A stretch of 64,000 bases of DNA from Lysobacterales bacterium (GTDB taxonomy: Bacteria > Pseudomonadota > Gammaproteobacteria > Xanthomonadales > Marinicellaceae). Below the pieces are notes generated by a model that worked only from the letters and a program-made list of their open reading frames with translations, was not told the origin of the DNA and made no database searches. The position numbers were made by a program, and so were the translations under genes. The stretch is taken from NCBI GenBank assembly GCA_027067055.1, contig JAMOMK010000026.1:1-64000 (forward strand), in the 5' to 3' direction. This document shows positions 1 through 7,654 of this stretch, piece by piece (position 1 is the first letter of the stretch; each line of letters opens with the position of its first letter).

Positions 1-33
1 AAAAGCCTCAAGAGATTTTCTTGAGGCTTTTTT
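1..33 (+). terminator. Rho-independent terminator
   Basis: The stem AAGCCTCAAGA pairs with TCTTGAGGCTT around a short loop and is followed by a run of T. It would end a gene that lies to the left of the window. The A-rich left edge means it could also work on the other strand. Confidence 0.8.
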
Positions 34-94
34 GTTCGCTATAGAAATGCAAATATTAGAAGACTCTAATCTATAAATGATTTATAAAAAAATC

Positions 95-122
95 TTGACT
101 CTTTTTTTTACATGGCTAATAT
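95..122 (+). promoter_or_regulatory. Sigma70-type promoter with a T8 tract in the spacer
   Basis: TTGACT (95-100) and TAATAT (117-122) are separated by 16 bp. Transcription would start near 129, about 125 nt before the gene that follows. The spacer contains a run of eight T (102-109). One base gained there would make a 17-bp spacer, so promoter strength could change by slippage; that is an inference. Confidence 0.6.
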
Positions 123-255
123 AAAAGAGCAACTTGTTAATGGAAATTGCTAAAATTTGATAAACGTGAAGTAATCCCTCCATGAAATTGTGACCAAAAT
201 TGACATACTGGCTCTTAACACTTGTTGCATTTTTTTAATTAAAAAGGAGAAACAA

Positions 256-351
256 ATGAAACAAAATAAAATCTTAAATGCGCTCGGCTTTAGCCAGCAC
301 AACACAACACAACACAACACAACACAACACAACACAACACAACACAAATAG
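256..351 (+). CDS. Out-of-frame 31-codon reading from the best start of the phase-variable gene
   Basis: The ATG at 256 has a near-ideal Shine-Dalgarno site (AGGAG at 245-249, six bases away). Its frame runs through the CACAA repeats and stops at TAG 349-351, giving a 31-residue peptide. The long downstream frame is offset by one base. One more CACAA unit (11), or two fewer (8), would join this start to the long frame; nine units would again give an early stop. I read this as the OFF state of a contingency gene rather than as a real small protein. Confidence 0.6.
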   Translation: MKQNKILNALGFSQHNTTQHNTTQHNTTQHK

Positions 352-955
352 ACAATTTCTAAAACGACTAGTTCAGTCATGCCTATTTTTAACCCTAATG
401 ATTAGTACATCAAGCGTTATAGCACAATGCGAAGAGCAGCAGCAGGGTGTTGGGGTTGGGACAACGGACTCAGAATCTATTTTAGAAGGTTCCGTACAAG
501 AAGGTACAGAATCACTTTGGTCAGAGCAAGAAAACGGTGGCACTCTATTAAATTGTGATGAGATAATAGTAATAGGCAGACGCGGTCCTGGCTTTGGCGG
601 CGGCTTCGGTGGCGGTGGCGGCGGCGGTGGAAGTGGCGGTGGTGAAGGTGGCGGCGGTGGTGGTGGTTCTCCCCCTCCTCCAAGCCCTTTTGACCCAGAT
701 CCAAATCTTAATTGTAGTTCAAGTGCTGGCAATAGAGAAGCTGAAGCAATGAGAATATACAGAGCAAGGAGGCAAGTTATTTTTAATACATATTCAACTG
801 ACATCCTAAGAATTGCAGCATTAGGAGGAATATTGACTAACGGTTTGTCAATTGAATGGAGTTCAGGAGAAGAGGGGACTTTCCTTATAGAAGATAATTG
901 GATCAATGGTGGTGGATTGAATTCCATTACCGTCAGTGAAGTTACTTGTGATTAA
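278..955 (+). CDS. Phase-variable exported glycine-rich protein, unknown function
   Basis: This is the long open frame downstream of the CACAA repeat. In the window's configuration it can only start at ATG 278, which has no visible ribosome binding site, or further in. After the repeat-encoded NTTQH pentads comes a clear signal peptide: a basic stretch (RQFLKR), a hydrophobic core, and a likely cut after SSVIA, before QCEEQ. The mature part has the segment DEIIVIGRR, then an almost pure glycine stretch, a PPPPSP hinge and a mixed C-terminal domain of about 80 residues with cysteines near its start and at its end. I do not recognise a family. A gene starts ten bases after the stop, so the two are probably one operon. 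With one extra repeat unit, translation from 256 would run straight into this frame and export the protein. Confidence 0.7.
   Translation: MRSALASTTQHNTTQHNTTQHNTNRQFLKRLVQSCLFLTLMISTSSVIAQCEEQQQGVGVGTTDSESILEGSVQEGTESLWSEQENGGTLLNCDEIIVIGRRGPGFGGGFGGGGGGGGSGGGEGGGGGGGSPPPPSPFDPDPNLNCSSSAGNREAEAMRIYRARRQVIFNTYSTDILRIAALGGILTNGLSIEWSSGEEGTFLIEDNWINGGGLNSITVSEVTCD
298..347 (+). repeat. Ten perfect CACAA pentanucleotide repeats
   Basis: Positions 298-347 are exactly ten tandem CACAA units. They lie between the well-placed start codon at 256 and the signal-peptide codons of the long frame. Five is not a multiple of three, so slippage by one unit changes the frame. Pentanucleotide repeats in the signal-peptide region switch the neisserial opa genes in the same way. 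Confidence 0.95.
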
Positions 956-965
956 GGGTATTTAA

Positions 966-1862
966 ATGAAAAATAAAATTATCAAAATTATCAAAATTAT
1001 TTTTGGTATTTTGATATTGGCTGGTATCACTTCTTTCTTTTATTTAAGAAGTGGTACTAATAATATCAATATAACGGTTGAAGATTTAAAAAACACCCTA
1101 CAACCCGCTTCAAAAATTAATAATCCTACAAGTAATAAGCACGATAAATTAGCAAAGTATAAAGTTGCAAAACAGGATACATTTGTTAATTCACCAAATT
1201 ATGTGGCTGAACAGTATAATAAAATCTGTAGCAAAAGAGATGGTGAATTCATAGAAACTCCTAGAGTCGCTAGTCAATTTAAGCAAAAAAAACGAAATGA
1301 TATACAAATGAATGCGTATTATGCAGTAAATGAAAAGTGCAATGAGTGGAATGAATATTGGGACACATTGAGTGATAAAGAAAAGGAAGATTATAAAAAA
1401 AATATAAAAGAAAGCAGAGAAATGGAGTTGTTTTTTCAGAAAGCAGCTCATAATCATGATAGGTCAGCTCTTGAATTAGCTAGGTCAATTATATCTACAG
1501 GAGGAGATAGCTCGTTATTTTCTACTAATGTCTTAACCTATTTACTAAAAGTTGATATTGAGTTTAAAAGAGAAATTGCTAAAAGAATGAATGTAATTAA
1601 TCCAAACTTATATGCTCTAGGAATTACAAAAAAAACATCAGATATTGTAGGGTTATATGGATGTGCAGTTGACCCAGAACTGGGTTGCAATAGTGATTCA
1701 ATAGGTATTCTTTCACTATGTTCTGATTTTGGATTGATGTGTGGTAAATCATTTAACCAATATATTTTAGAAAGTACTACAGCAAATGAATATGATGATT
1801 TGCAGCAAATAGTAAATATAATTATTAGGCTGATAAAAGAAGATTTTTTTGATAGTAAATAA
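966..1862 (+). CDS. Membrane-anchored protein with C-terminal cysteine pattern, unknown function
   Basis: 298 residues. A basic N-terminus is followed by one hydrophobic segment (residues 10-26), which is either a membrane anchor or an uncleaved signal, so the rest should lie in the periplasm. The middle is charged and lysine-rich. The C-terminal third holds five cysteines in the pattern GC-x6-GC-x9-LC-x6-MC over about 30 residues, plus two cysteines earlier, which suggests disulfides. The start has AAGGG seven bases upstream. It sits ten bases after the glycine-rich gene, is probably cotranscribed with it, and may depend on its phase. I cannot assign a family. Confidence 0.75.
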   Translation: MKNKIIKIIKIIFGILILAGITSFFYLRSGTNNINITVEDLKNTLQPASKINNPTSNKHDKLAKYKVAKQDTFVNSPNYVAEQYNKICSKRDGEFIETPRVASQFKQKKRNDIQMNAYYAVNEKCNEWNEYWDTLSDKEKEDYKKNIKESREMELFFQKAAHNHDRSALELARSIISTGGDSSLFSTNVLTYLLKVDIEFKREIAKRMNVINPNLYALGITKKTSDIVGLYGCAVDPELGCNSDSIGILSLCSDFGLMCGKSFNQYILESTTANEYDDLQQIVNIIIRLIKEDFFDSK

Positions 1863-1940
1863 AGTTATTGGAGTTATTGGGATCAGATACTGTCTTAAAA
1901 ATCTACTAATATTTTAAATTATTTCACCTTTTTACATCCC

Positions 1941-1957
1941 TTGGGGCTTTGCCCCAA
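1941..1957. repeat. Short perfect hairpin
   Basis: TTGGGGC and GCCCCAA flank a TTT loop. There is no T run after it, so it is not a standard intrinsic terminator. It is more likely a small dispersed palindrome in the spacer before the transposase unit. The rest of 1863-2040 holds nothing I can name. Confidence 0.5.
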
Positions 1958-2040
1958 ACCCCAAAGCATTTATAAAACAGTAGAATGTTATGGTACAATG
2001 ATCTTGTGGTACAGGCAGAAGTGCCGATGACCATAAAGAA

Positions 2041-3083
2041 AAACAGGGGTCAAGTGACTTGTTCATGAATTAAAAATATTATACAATATCCCTATGCCAA
2101 GACCGCAAAGAATAGAGTATGAAAATGCCCTCTATCACGTTATGAATCGTGGCAGAGGTCAGCGAATGATTTTCCTTGATGAAAAGTATTACCATGCTTT
2201 TCTAGAAACATTGAATGAAGTACATACACGTTTTGGTTGTGTAATTCATGCTTATTGTTTAATGGGGAATCATTATCATCTTTTATTGGAAACTCCCAAT
2301 GCAAATTTATCAAGGATTATGCGTCATATTAATGGTGTTTATACTCAACGGTATAATCGATTAAAAAAAACAGATGGTCCGTTATTTCGAGGGAGGTATA
2401 AAGCAATACTGGTTGATAAAGATGAGTATATTATGCAATTAACTCGTTATATACATCGCAATCCAATTGATATGAAAAAGCCACTAGTATCGGATTTGGT
2501 CGATTATAATTGGTCAAGTTATCGTGCCTATATTAATCAATCAAAAACACCTAACTGGCTTTATCGAAAATTTACATATGAATTATTGGCTCATAAGAAT
2601 AAATATAGAGCTTATAAACAATTTGTAAACAATGAGACTGATGATGAGATTCAGAAAATATATGGTAAGAGAAATTTACCCAACATAATTGGGGCAAAGC
2701 CTTTTAAAACATGGGTCTATAATAAATTATTATCGGGCACAGCACCTGAAGAAAAAACAAGACTAATCAAACAACATATATCAATGGAAGCAATAGTTGA
2801 ATTGATTTCAACCTATTATCAATTGGATAATGAGATAATTACACAAAGGGCAGCTGGCAGAAAGTCAGAACTAGAGCCAAGAAAAGTTGCAATGTACTTT
2901 TGCCAAGAATTAAGCGGTAAATACCTAAAAGATATTGCACATTATTTTAATCTTAAACATATTGGCTCTGTAAGTTATCATACAAGCATGATTAGACAAA
3001 AGAGAAGAGGTGATAAAAAGTTTGGCAATAAAATAGATAAACTGGCAGAATTGATTCATGAACAAGTCACTTGACCCCTGTTT
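2041..3083 (+). mobile_element. Y1-transposase unit with perfect 30-bp inverted ends
   Basis: The 30 bases at 2041-2070 are the exact reverse complement of 3054-3083. Each arm contains the near-palindrome CAAGTGACTTG next to AGGGGT. Between them lies only one Y1 (HUH) transposase gene. The right arm overlaps the end of the gene, so the last codons and the TGA are part of the repeat. Immediately outside, a 16-bp sequence, TGACCCCTGTTTCCCC, occurs twice in tandem (3072-3087, 3088-3103). This fits a REP-associated transposase with its own REP-like hairpins. No target duplication is obvious. Confidence 0.8.
2094..3074 (+). CDS. REP-associated Y1 (HUH) tyrosine transposase with DnaA-like C-terminal domain
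   Basis: 326 residues. The N-terminal 150 residues match the Y1/IS200-like transposase fold: MPRPQRIEYENALYHVMNRG at the start, the metal-binding HUH motif in GNHYHLLLE (about residue 60), LFRGRYKA, and the nucleophile tyrosine in TRYIHRNP. The C-terminal 70 residues (RKSELEPRKVAMYFC, then KDIAHYFNLKHIGSVSYH) resemble the DnaA domain IV helix-turn-helix, which is known in one branch of these transposases. The enzyme should nick and rejoin single-stranded DNA at its flanking palindromes. No good ribosome binding site is visible before ATG 2094. The frame is intact, so it may be active. Confidence 0.88.
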   Translation: MPRPQRIEYENALYHVMNRGRGQRMIFLDEKYYHAFLETLNEVHTRFGCVIHAYCLMGNHYHLLLETPNANLSRIMRHINGVYTQRYNRLKKTDGPLFRGRYKAILVDKDEYIMQLTRYIHRNPIDMKKPLVSDLVDYNWSSYRAYINQSKTPNWLYRKFTYELLAHKNKYRAYKQFVNNETDDEIQKIYGKRNLPNIIGAKPFKTWVYNKLLSGTAPEEKTRLIKQHISMEAIVELISTYYQLDNEIITQRAAGRKSELEPRKVAMYFCQELSGKYLKDIAHYFNLKHIGSVSYHTSMIRQKRRGDKKFGNKIDKLAELIHEQVT

Positions 3084-3103
3084 CCCCTGACCCCTGTTTC
3101 CCC
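3072..3103 (+). repeat. Two tandem 16-bp repeats at the transposase-unit edge
   Basis: TGACCCCTGTTTCCCC occurs at 3072-3087 and again, identically, at 3088-3103. The first copy covers the outer part of the right inverted repeat and the stop codon of the transposase. The second may be scar or a partial end left by an earlier event. Confidence 0.85.
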
Positions 3104-3117
3104 CAATCAATACAAAC

Positions 3118-3795
3118 TTGCGACCCAAAAAACGTAACTATGGTGTACGAACTAGTGGAATGCGGGCAGGTAACCCAAAGACTAACCCCAATGCATTTTA
3201 TTGTATTCCACCCGAGTTGGTTATGGATTATATGCAGGATTATTTGAAATTTTACAATAATGACACTGATACACTTGATAAAGCGTTGTTTGCTTTATTG
3301 CAGTTTATCTTTATTCACCCCTTTAGAGATGGTAATGGTCGATTATCTCGATTGTTATTAATCAATATTGTGCAAAAACAATATGGTTTTGTCTTTGCGT
3401 CTTTATTGGCGATTTATCTTAAAAATATAGATAAAAAGGAATTCCATAATTGTATGAAGTATTACCGTGAAGGTGATATTCAACCTTTAAAGGGCTTTCA
3501 TGAAAAAGCCGTTAACTGGACTCACAAGAGCTACAACGAACTTTGTGGGTTGCTCTCTAATTATGAAAAGATGATTGGAGAAAAACAAATAGATTCTGAT
3601 GAATGCTATAAGCAGGTAATTGTCAAAACTCCGCTAAAGAGTACTAAAAAACTAGACTCAAGTATTTTTCAAGAACATAGTAAAAAGGGAAGTAATTCTA
3701 TTTATATTAACTCAGCATTATTAAGTGTCTTAAACCAATTTGATTATTATCTGCGTTTTGAATTAAGGACTTGTATGATGTCTGCTAAAGCGTGA
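3118..3795 (+). pseudogene. Truncated Fic-domain protein (AMP-transferase family)
   Basis: The Fic signature HPFRDGNGRLSR is complete at about residues 62-73, preceded by the PNAFYCIPPELV segment typical of these proteins. Fic enzymes usually transfer AMP to a hydroxyl of a target protein. Full-length class members have another 100-150 residues upstream; here the frame is open only from 3091, has just a TTG as start, and its upstream side is the repeat edge of the transposase unit. The last 20 residues look unrelated to the usual C-terminal winged helix. I infer loss of the 5' end, perhaps with an altered 3' end. A functional short form cannot be excluded, since the catalytic motif is intact. 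Confidence 0.6.
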
Positions 3796-3896
3796 TTAAA
3801 CCTAGTAAACTGACACAAGGAGCACACATAGGTACTCCACTACTTTTGTATGAGGAAGTTTAATAATCGGCAAGTTGCTCTATACTTCTTTTTCTT

Positions 3897-6800
3897 TCAA
3901 AACATCAAACTCGGATCACCCAATAAATTCCAATTAATCAACAAGTCATCATTGGGTTGTAGTTGTTGTTTGCTGGTTAATATAGCATTTCCTATGGTTT
4001 GTCCTTGGTTGTACATTTTGTCTAAAATAGTGACATTCATCGTTTGGTTACTCTGATAAAATCCCAGTACCATCGCTCCTTGAATGGCGACAGCTCCGTA
4101 TTCACCAGAAAACAGCCATTGGTGAGCTAAAGTGTTGATGCTTGGTGATTGGTAGTAGGTGGTATAACAACTCAAGGGTGATAAAATTGTGGGGTAAGTG
4201 CTATTGTTAAAATCACTAATGTGTTGAGCTTTTACAATGCCCTGATATGCCCATGATGTTGGGGAGCCGTGGCCGTCAAAGATGATGTTATCAATACCAT
4301 TATTCACTTGTTGTATTATATTGCTGCGCGCATTAACAATAGGGTTGGGGTCATTTGCAGCAAGGTAATCATCAATAAAAACACGAGAAACGGAACTTGA
4401 GTTCAAATTTAAGTCAGTTATTATGGAATTCACTTGTCCTGCAAAATCTGTATCATTTATGTCTTTTTGTTCAGCAATAAGCAGTGTTCTAAGATTGTTT
4501 TTTGGGTGGTTTTGTTGCCACTGAATAGTTTTGTTCACTATGTTGGACAAGTCTTGCTGAGTTCTGACTGGCCAACGACCCAAGGCAAAATCTGCTTGAA
4601 AATCATTGTTTATATCTGTATAGGGAAAGTCAGTAGGTGCGTAGTTAATTTGCGTACTTGTTTGGCGGTAGTTGGTTGGTATAAAACTTAAAGCATTGTT
4701 GTTGAGATAATCATTATAATCATACGTTTGTCCACCAACTAATAACACATAGTCAAAACTGTTCTGATTGTAGGCATCGGTTAAGAAGGATTGTAATGCT
4801 TGGGGTGTGTCGTAACCATAGCCATACTGTTGAACTATATCGTACCAATTAATAATTGTGGCTGAATAGCCTTGTTGTTGCTTTGATGCTATGAAATTTT
4901 GTAAGGTACTGTTAATGAAATTCGGGTGCGCTATAATCAAATAGTCTGCACTGCCGGTATTAATCGAAGGTAATGAAGTCGCTTCAATTAATGAAGGTCT
5001 GATGAGTTGGTTCTCAGTAGCAACCCAGTAATGGTTTTCATTGTTAGAATTAATACCAGTAAGGTAAAATCCATTATTTGTAGCGCTTTCAAAACTATTC
5101 TCAAATAATATATCGGGGTTAATGGTGCTATTTGGTAATTGTAACTGGTATAAATCGCCTGTTGAATTTTCAGCATAGGCAACTAAGTCTTGGGTAGAAA
5201 ATCCAGAAAGGTTAAACTGGGTATTTTGGCTGCTGTCATTAAACTCAAGCAAGTCATTAGTGGCAACTAAGTTTCTTTTATAAGCCAATTTTAACTTATC
5301 AAAATAAACCAAATCAGCAGCAAATCCAGTGTCATTAACGAGCTCGAAGTTAAGGGTGTTAATGCCATGTGTCAGTAATTGACCATTAATTGTCGTGCTT
5401 ATATTCCACTGGAATAATCCATCACTTCTTCCATCATAGATTGTGTTTTGGTTGACTGATACTTTTAAGTGGTGGTCAGGGTTGGTTTGAGGGTTTCCTG
5501 CAAAATTGGTTAGACCTAATAGCGTTAAATCCAGAGAGAAATCTTGTTGCAATTGGACGCTTTCATTTAATGTGAAATCAATGCTGTAAATGTCTCCATT
5601 ACCAGAATTATAGAGCAATTTTTCAAACCACGGATCGTCATAAGTACTGGCAAGGCTATAGCTGAGGTTTTTGTTTCTCTGCGTTGTTTCAATGTAATCA
5701 GATATGGTTGTAAGAGCTTCAGTGGCATTGTTTGTTGATGCCTCTTTGACAAGTTGAGAGTCTATGCTTAACTGATAAACTGAGTAGTCAAGATAAAGAG
5801 AGTCAGTAGAATTCACTTGCTTTACAAAAAAATCAATGTATTTTTCACCAGTTATTTTATCAGTTAGTATATTTCTAGCAATGGCAACTCCTTTGTGAGA
5901 AACGGCAATGTCTGTATCTGAATAACTGGTTAAATCAAATCCAAAAGGCAATAAGTCTGAACTATAAATGCGCATCAAACCAGGGTTTTTACTTTGGATG
6001 TTGATAATGCTAGTCGCGTTGTTAGCGGACTTGTTAATGCTTGCAATATGACGCAGTTGCTTATTTTCTTGTTGAATTTGTGCCCAATTGATTTTTTGTT
6101 CTTTTGGTTTTGTGCCATAGGCTTTGTTCAAATCATAGCTTCGATAAAAGTCTTCGTGACCATTAGTATTAACGGTAGATAGTTGAAACTTTTTGATGCT
6201 ATCAGTGAGATTAAACTCATGACTGTATTTAATTGGGCTTAAACTATTTATTGCCTTTGAGGTTATGAGGTTTTTATTAAGTTTACTCCACTTATTGTAT
6301 TTGTCTTGTATCCAAATATTATAGCCAACATTAAAGTGTTCTGATTCGCTAATCCAATTAATTGATAAGGTGTCACTAGTAATGACAGAGTTAATAAATG
6401 CAATAGTGACATCAAAGGTTTCCTCTGAGCCGAAGCTTGCTGTTACTGTGTTTACAGGGCATTGAGGGCTGACAATAGCAAGATTGGTGGTATTGAATGC
6501 TTGCCATGTTGTTCCAGCATTGGTACTAAATTGCAGGGTTGCTCCACCATCACAGCATTGTTCATAGCCAATATAACGAAGAACATGGTATCCCGTAGAT
6601 AAGGCTTGAGTGCCATAAAGTATTTCTTGTGAAGTGGCATAACTTGCCCAGGAATTACTCCACCACATATCATCAGCGGTGCCATTTGGAGCCCAGAGTT
6701 CTTCGATTACAGTATTGTCAACGTAAATACTGCCACCATCACCACTATCTCCTCCAAATCTAAATTCCCAAGTTGCTGCTGTAGGAACATTAAAAAACAT

Positions 6801-7403
6801 TTCAGAGGTATAAATTATTTCCATATTGTTAGAACCAACAACTCCAAATTGATTTTGATTATCAATCCCGGTGTAATCAGTAAAGTGAGTGCAGCCGTAA
6901 CCAGCAACACCATCTGCAGTTGTATCAAAAGTAGAATCTGCACTGGCTTGGGTTATGGGGTCAAATGTTGAGTTTTTCGTGTGGTACTTTACTCCTGTTT
7001 GTGAAAAAGTAGTGCCAGCATTAGCTGTTGTGGTTGCTGTTGCATTGTCATAATATAAATTAATGTCTCGACTGCCTGCTGCGGAAATAGCAGGAACACT
7101 GACCCAAACGATAGCTGTCATAGCAATAGCATCATAGTCTTCAAGAAAATGAGGAATTAGGGTTAAGTCATCTGTGTCAACAAACCGTATATCATCACCA
7201 TTGTTAGCCCAAACAAAATTTGGAGCATTGGTTGAATTTATTGTGAGTTTTACTTCGTAGCTGGTTACGGCAGTTGCAGAGGTGTTATTGACTGTTATTG
7301 GAACTTTATGATCCCAGTTACTATTCCACCATGCATGAACACTATTAGATAATGTCAATAAAAGTAAAGACAGTATTTTCAGTTTTAAGGTACTTGTTTT
7401 CAT
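3897..7403 (-). CDS. Secreted C25 (gingipain-type) cysteine peptidase with N-terminal DUF2341 domain
   Basis: 1168 residues from ATG 7403, chosen because GGAG lies seven bases upstream; an upstream in-frame ATG at 7430 would add nine residues before the signal. A signal peptide ends at SNSVHA. The mature chain starts WWNSNWDHKVPITV, typical of DUF2341, followed by a PA14-like beta region (about 150-310) with CC and a fibronectin-like stretch. The last 350 residues are a Peptidase_C25 domain: DYLIIAHPNF, the catalytic histidine in FDGHGS (about 1045) and the catalytic cysteine in LSCYTTYY (about 1079), ending NLLGDPSLMF as the family usually does. It should be an extracellular or surface protease. 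No separate C-terminal sorting tail follows the peptidase, unlike in Porphyromonas. An internal ILFENSFE near residue 780 recalls the IFxxGFE tag. Confidence 0.85.
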   Translation of the reverse strand: MKTSTLKLKILSLLLLTLSNSVHAWWNSNWDHKVPITVNNTSATAVTSYEVKLTINSTNAPNFVWANNGDDIRFVDTDDLTLIPHFLEDYDAIAMTAIVWVSVPAISAAGSRDINLYYDNATATTTANAGTTFSQTGVKYHTKNSTFDPITQASADSTFDTTADGVAGYGCTHFTDYTGIDNQNQFGVVGSNNMEIIYTSEMFFNVPTAATWEFRFGGDSGDGGSIYVDNTVIEELWAPNGTADDMWWSNSWASYATSQEILYGTQALSTGYHVLRYIGYEQCCDGGATLQFSTNAGTTWQAFNTTNLAIVSPQCPVNTVTASFGSEETFDVTIAFINSVITSDTLSINWISESEHFNVGYNIWIQDKYNKWSKLNKNLITSKAINSLSPIKYSHEFNLTDSIKKFQLSTVNTNGHEDFYRSYDLNKAYGTKPKEQKINWAQIQQENKQLRHIASINKSANNATSIINIQSKNPGLMRIYSSDLLPFGFDLTSYSDTDIAVSHKGVAIARNILTDKITGEKYIDFFVKQVNSTDSLYLDYSVYQLSIDSQLVKEASTNNATEALTTISDYIETTQRNKNLSYSLASTYDDPWFEKLLYNSGNGDIYSIDFTLNESVQLQQDFSLDLTLLGLTNFAGNPQTNPDHHLKVSVNQNTIYDGRSDGLFQWNISTTINGQLLTHGINTLNFELVNDTGFAADLVYFDKLKLAYKRNLVATNDLLEFNDSSQNTQFNLSGFSTQDLVAYAENSTGDLYQLQLPNSTINPDILFENSFESATNNGFYLTGINSNNENHYWVATENQLIRPSLIEATSLPSINTGSADYLIIAHPNFINSTLQNFIASKQQQGYSATIINWYDIVQQYGYGYDTPQALQSFLTDAYNQNSFDYVLLVGGQTYDYNDYLNNNALSFIPTNYRQTSTQINYAPTDFPYTDINNDFQADFALGRWPVRTQQDLSNIVNKTIQWQQNHPKNNLRTLLIAEQKDINDTDFAGQVNSIITDLNLNSSSVSRVFIDDYLAANDPNPIVNARSNIIQQVNNGIDNIIFDGHGSPTSWAYQGIVKAQHISDFNNSTYPTILSPLSCYTTYYQSPSINTLAHQWLFSGEYGAVAIQGAMVLGFYQSNQTMNVTILDKMYNQGQTIGNAILTSKQQLQPNDDLLINWNLLGDPSLMF

Positions 7404-7440
7404 ACTAAACTCCATGTGGGATAAACTCATACGATGGATA

Positions 7441-7468
7441 TTGTACTATAGTATCTCCTGGAGTACAA
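7441..7468. promoter_or_regulatory. Inverted repeat upstream of the C25 peptidase
   Basis: TTGTACT (7441-7447) and AGTACAA (7462-7468) are separated by 14 bp and lie 40-65 bp before the peptidase start. This could be an operator or part of the mRNA leader. The role is a guess. Confidence 0.35.
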
Positions 7469-7482
7469 AAAATGTTTTTATA

Positions 7483-7506
7483 ATGCGACCATGATCGCAT
7501 TTTTTT
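7483..7506 (+). terminator. Terminator-like hairpin in the divergent intergenic region
   Basis: ATGCGA and TCGCAT flank a six-base loop and six T follow. It reads as a plus-strand terminator, yet no plus-strand gene precedes it. It may stop antisense transcripts from the peptidase gene before they enter the next gene. Confidence 0.5.
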
Positions 7507-7576
7507 AATTTAAGTGTGAAAAATTAATAAAAACTAGCTAACCCCTAATTCAAAACAAAAATCTTATACTGTTTAT

Positions 7577-7605
7577 TTGACAAAAAGGAGTCAATAAGAT
7601 ATTTT
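7577..7605 (+). promoter_or_regulatory. Sigma70-type promoter for the P-domain gene
   Basis: A consensus TTGACA (7577-7582) is followed after 17 bp by TATTTT (7600-7605). The start codon is 50 bp downstream. Confidence 0.6.
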
Positions 7606-7654
7606 ATGAAACTATTAATTAATCATATAAACTTTTAAGAGAGGGTAAGATAGA

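Noticed and set aside
150-380. Minus-strand frame with repeated CCVVL units
   Set aside because: It is the reverse reading of the CACAA tract and lacks start signals and any domain; the plus-strand frame has SD, signal peptide and operon partner.
373-927. Minus-strand proline-rich frame
   Set aside because: Its proline runs are the antisense of glycine codons (GGC/GGT) of the plus-strand protein; no SD and no secretion signal.
1941-1957. GGGGC hairpin as transcription terminator of the preceding operon
   Set aside because: There is no T run after the stem, so I list it only as a short palindrome.
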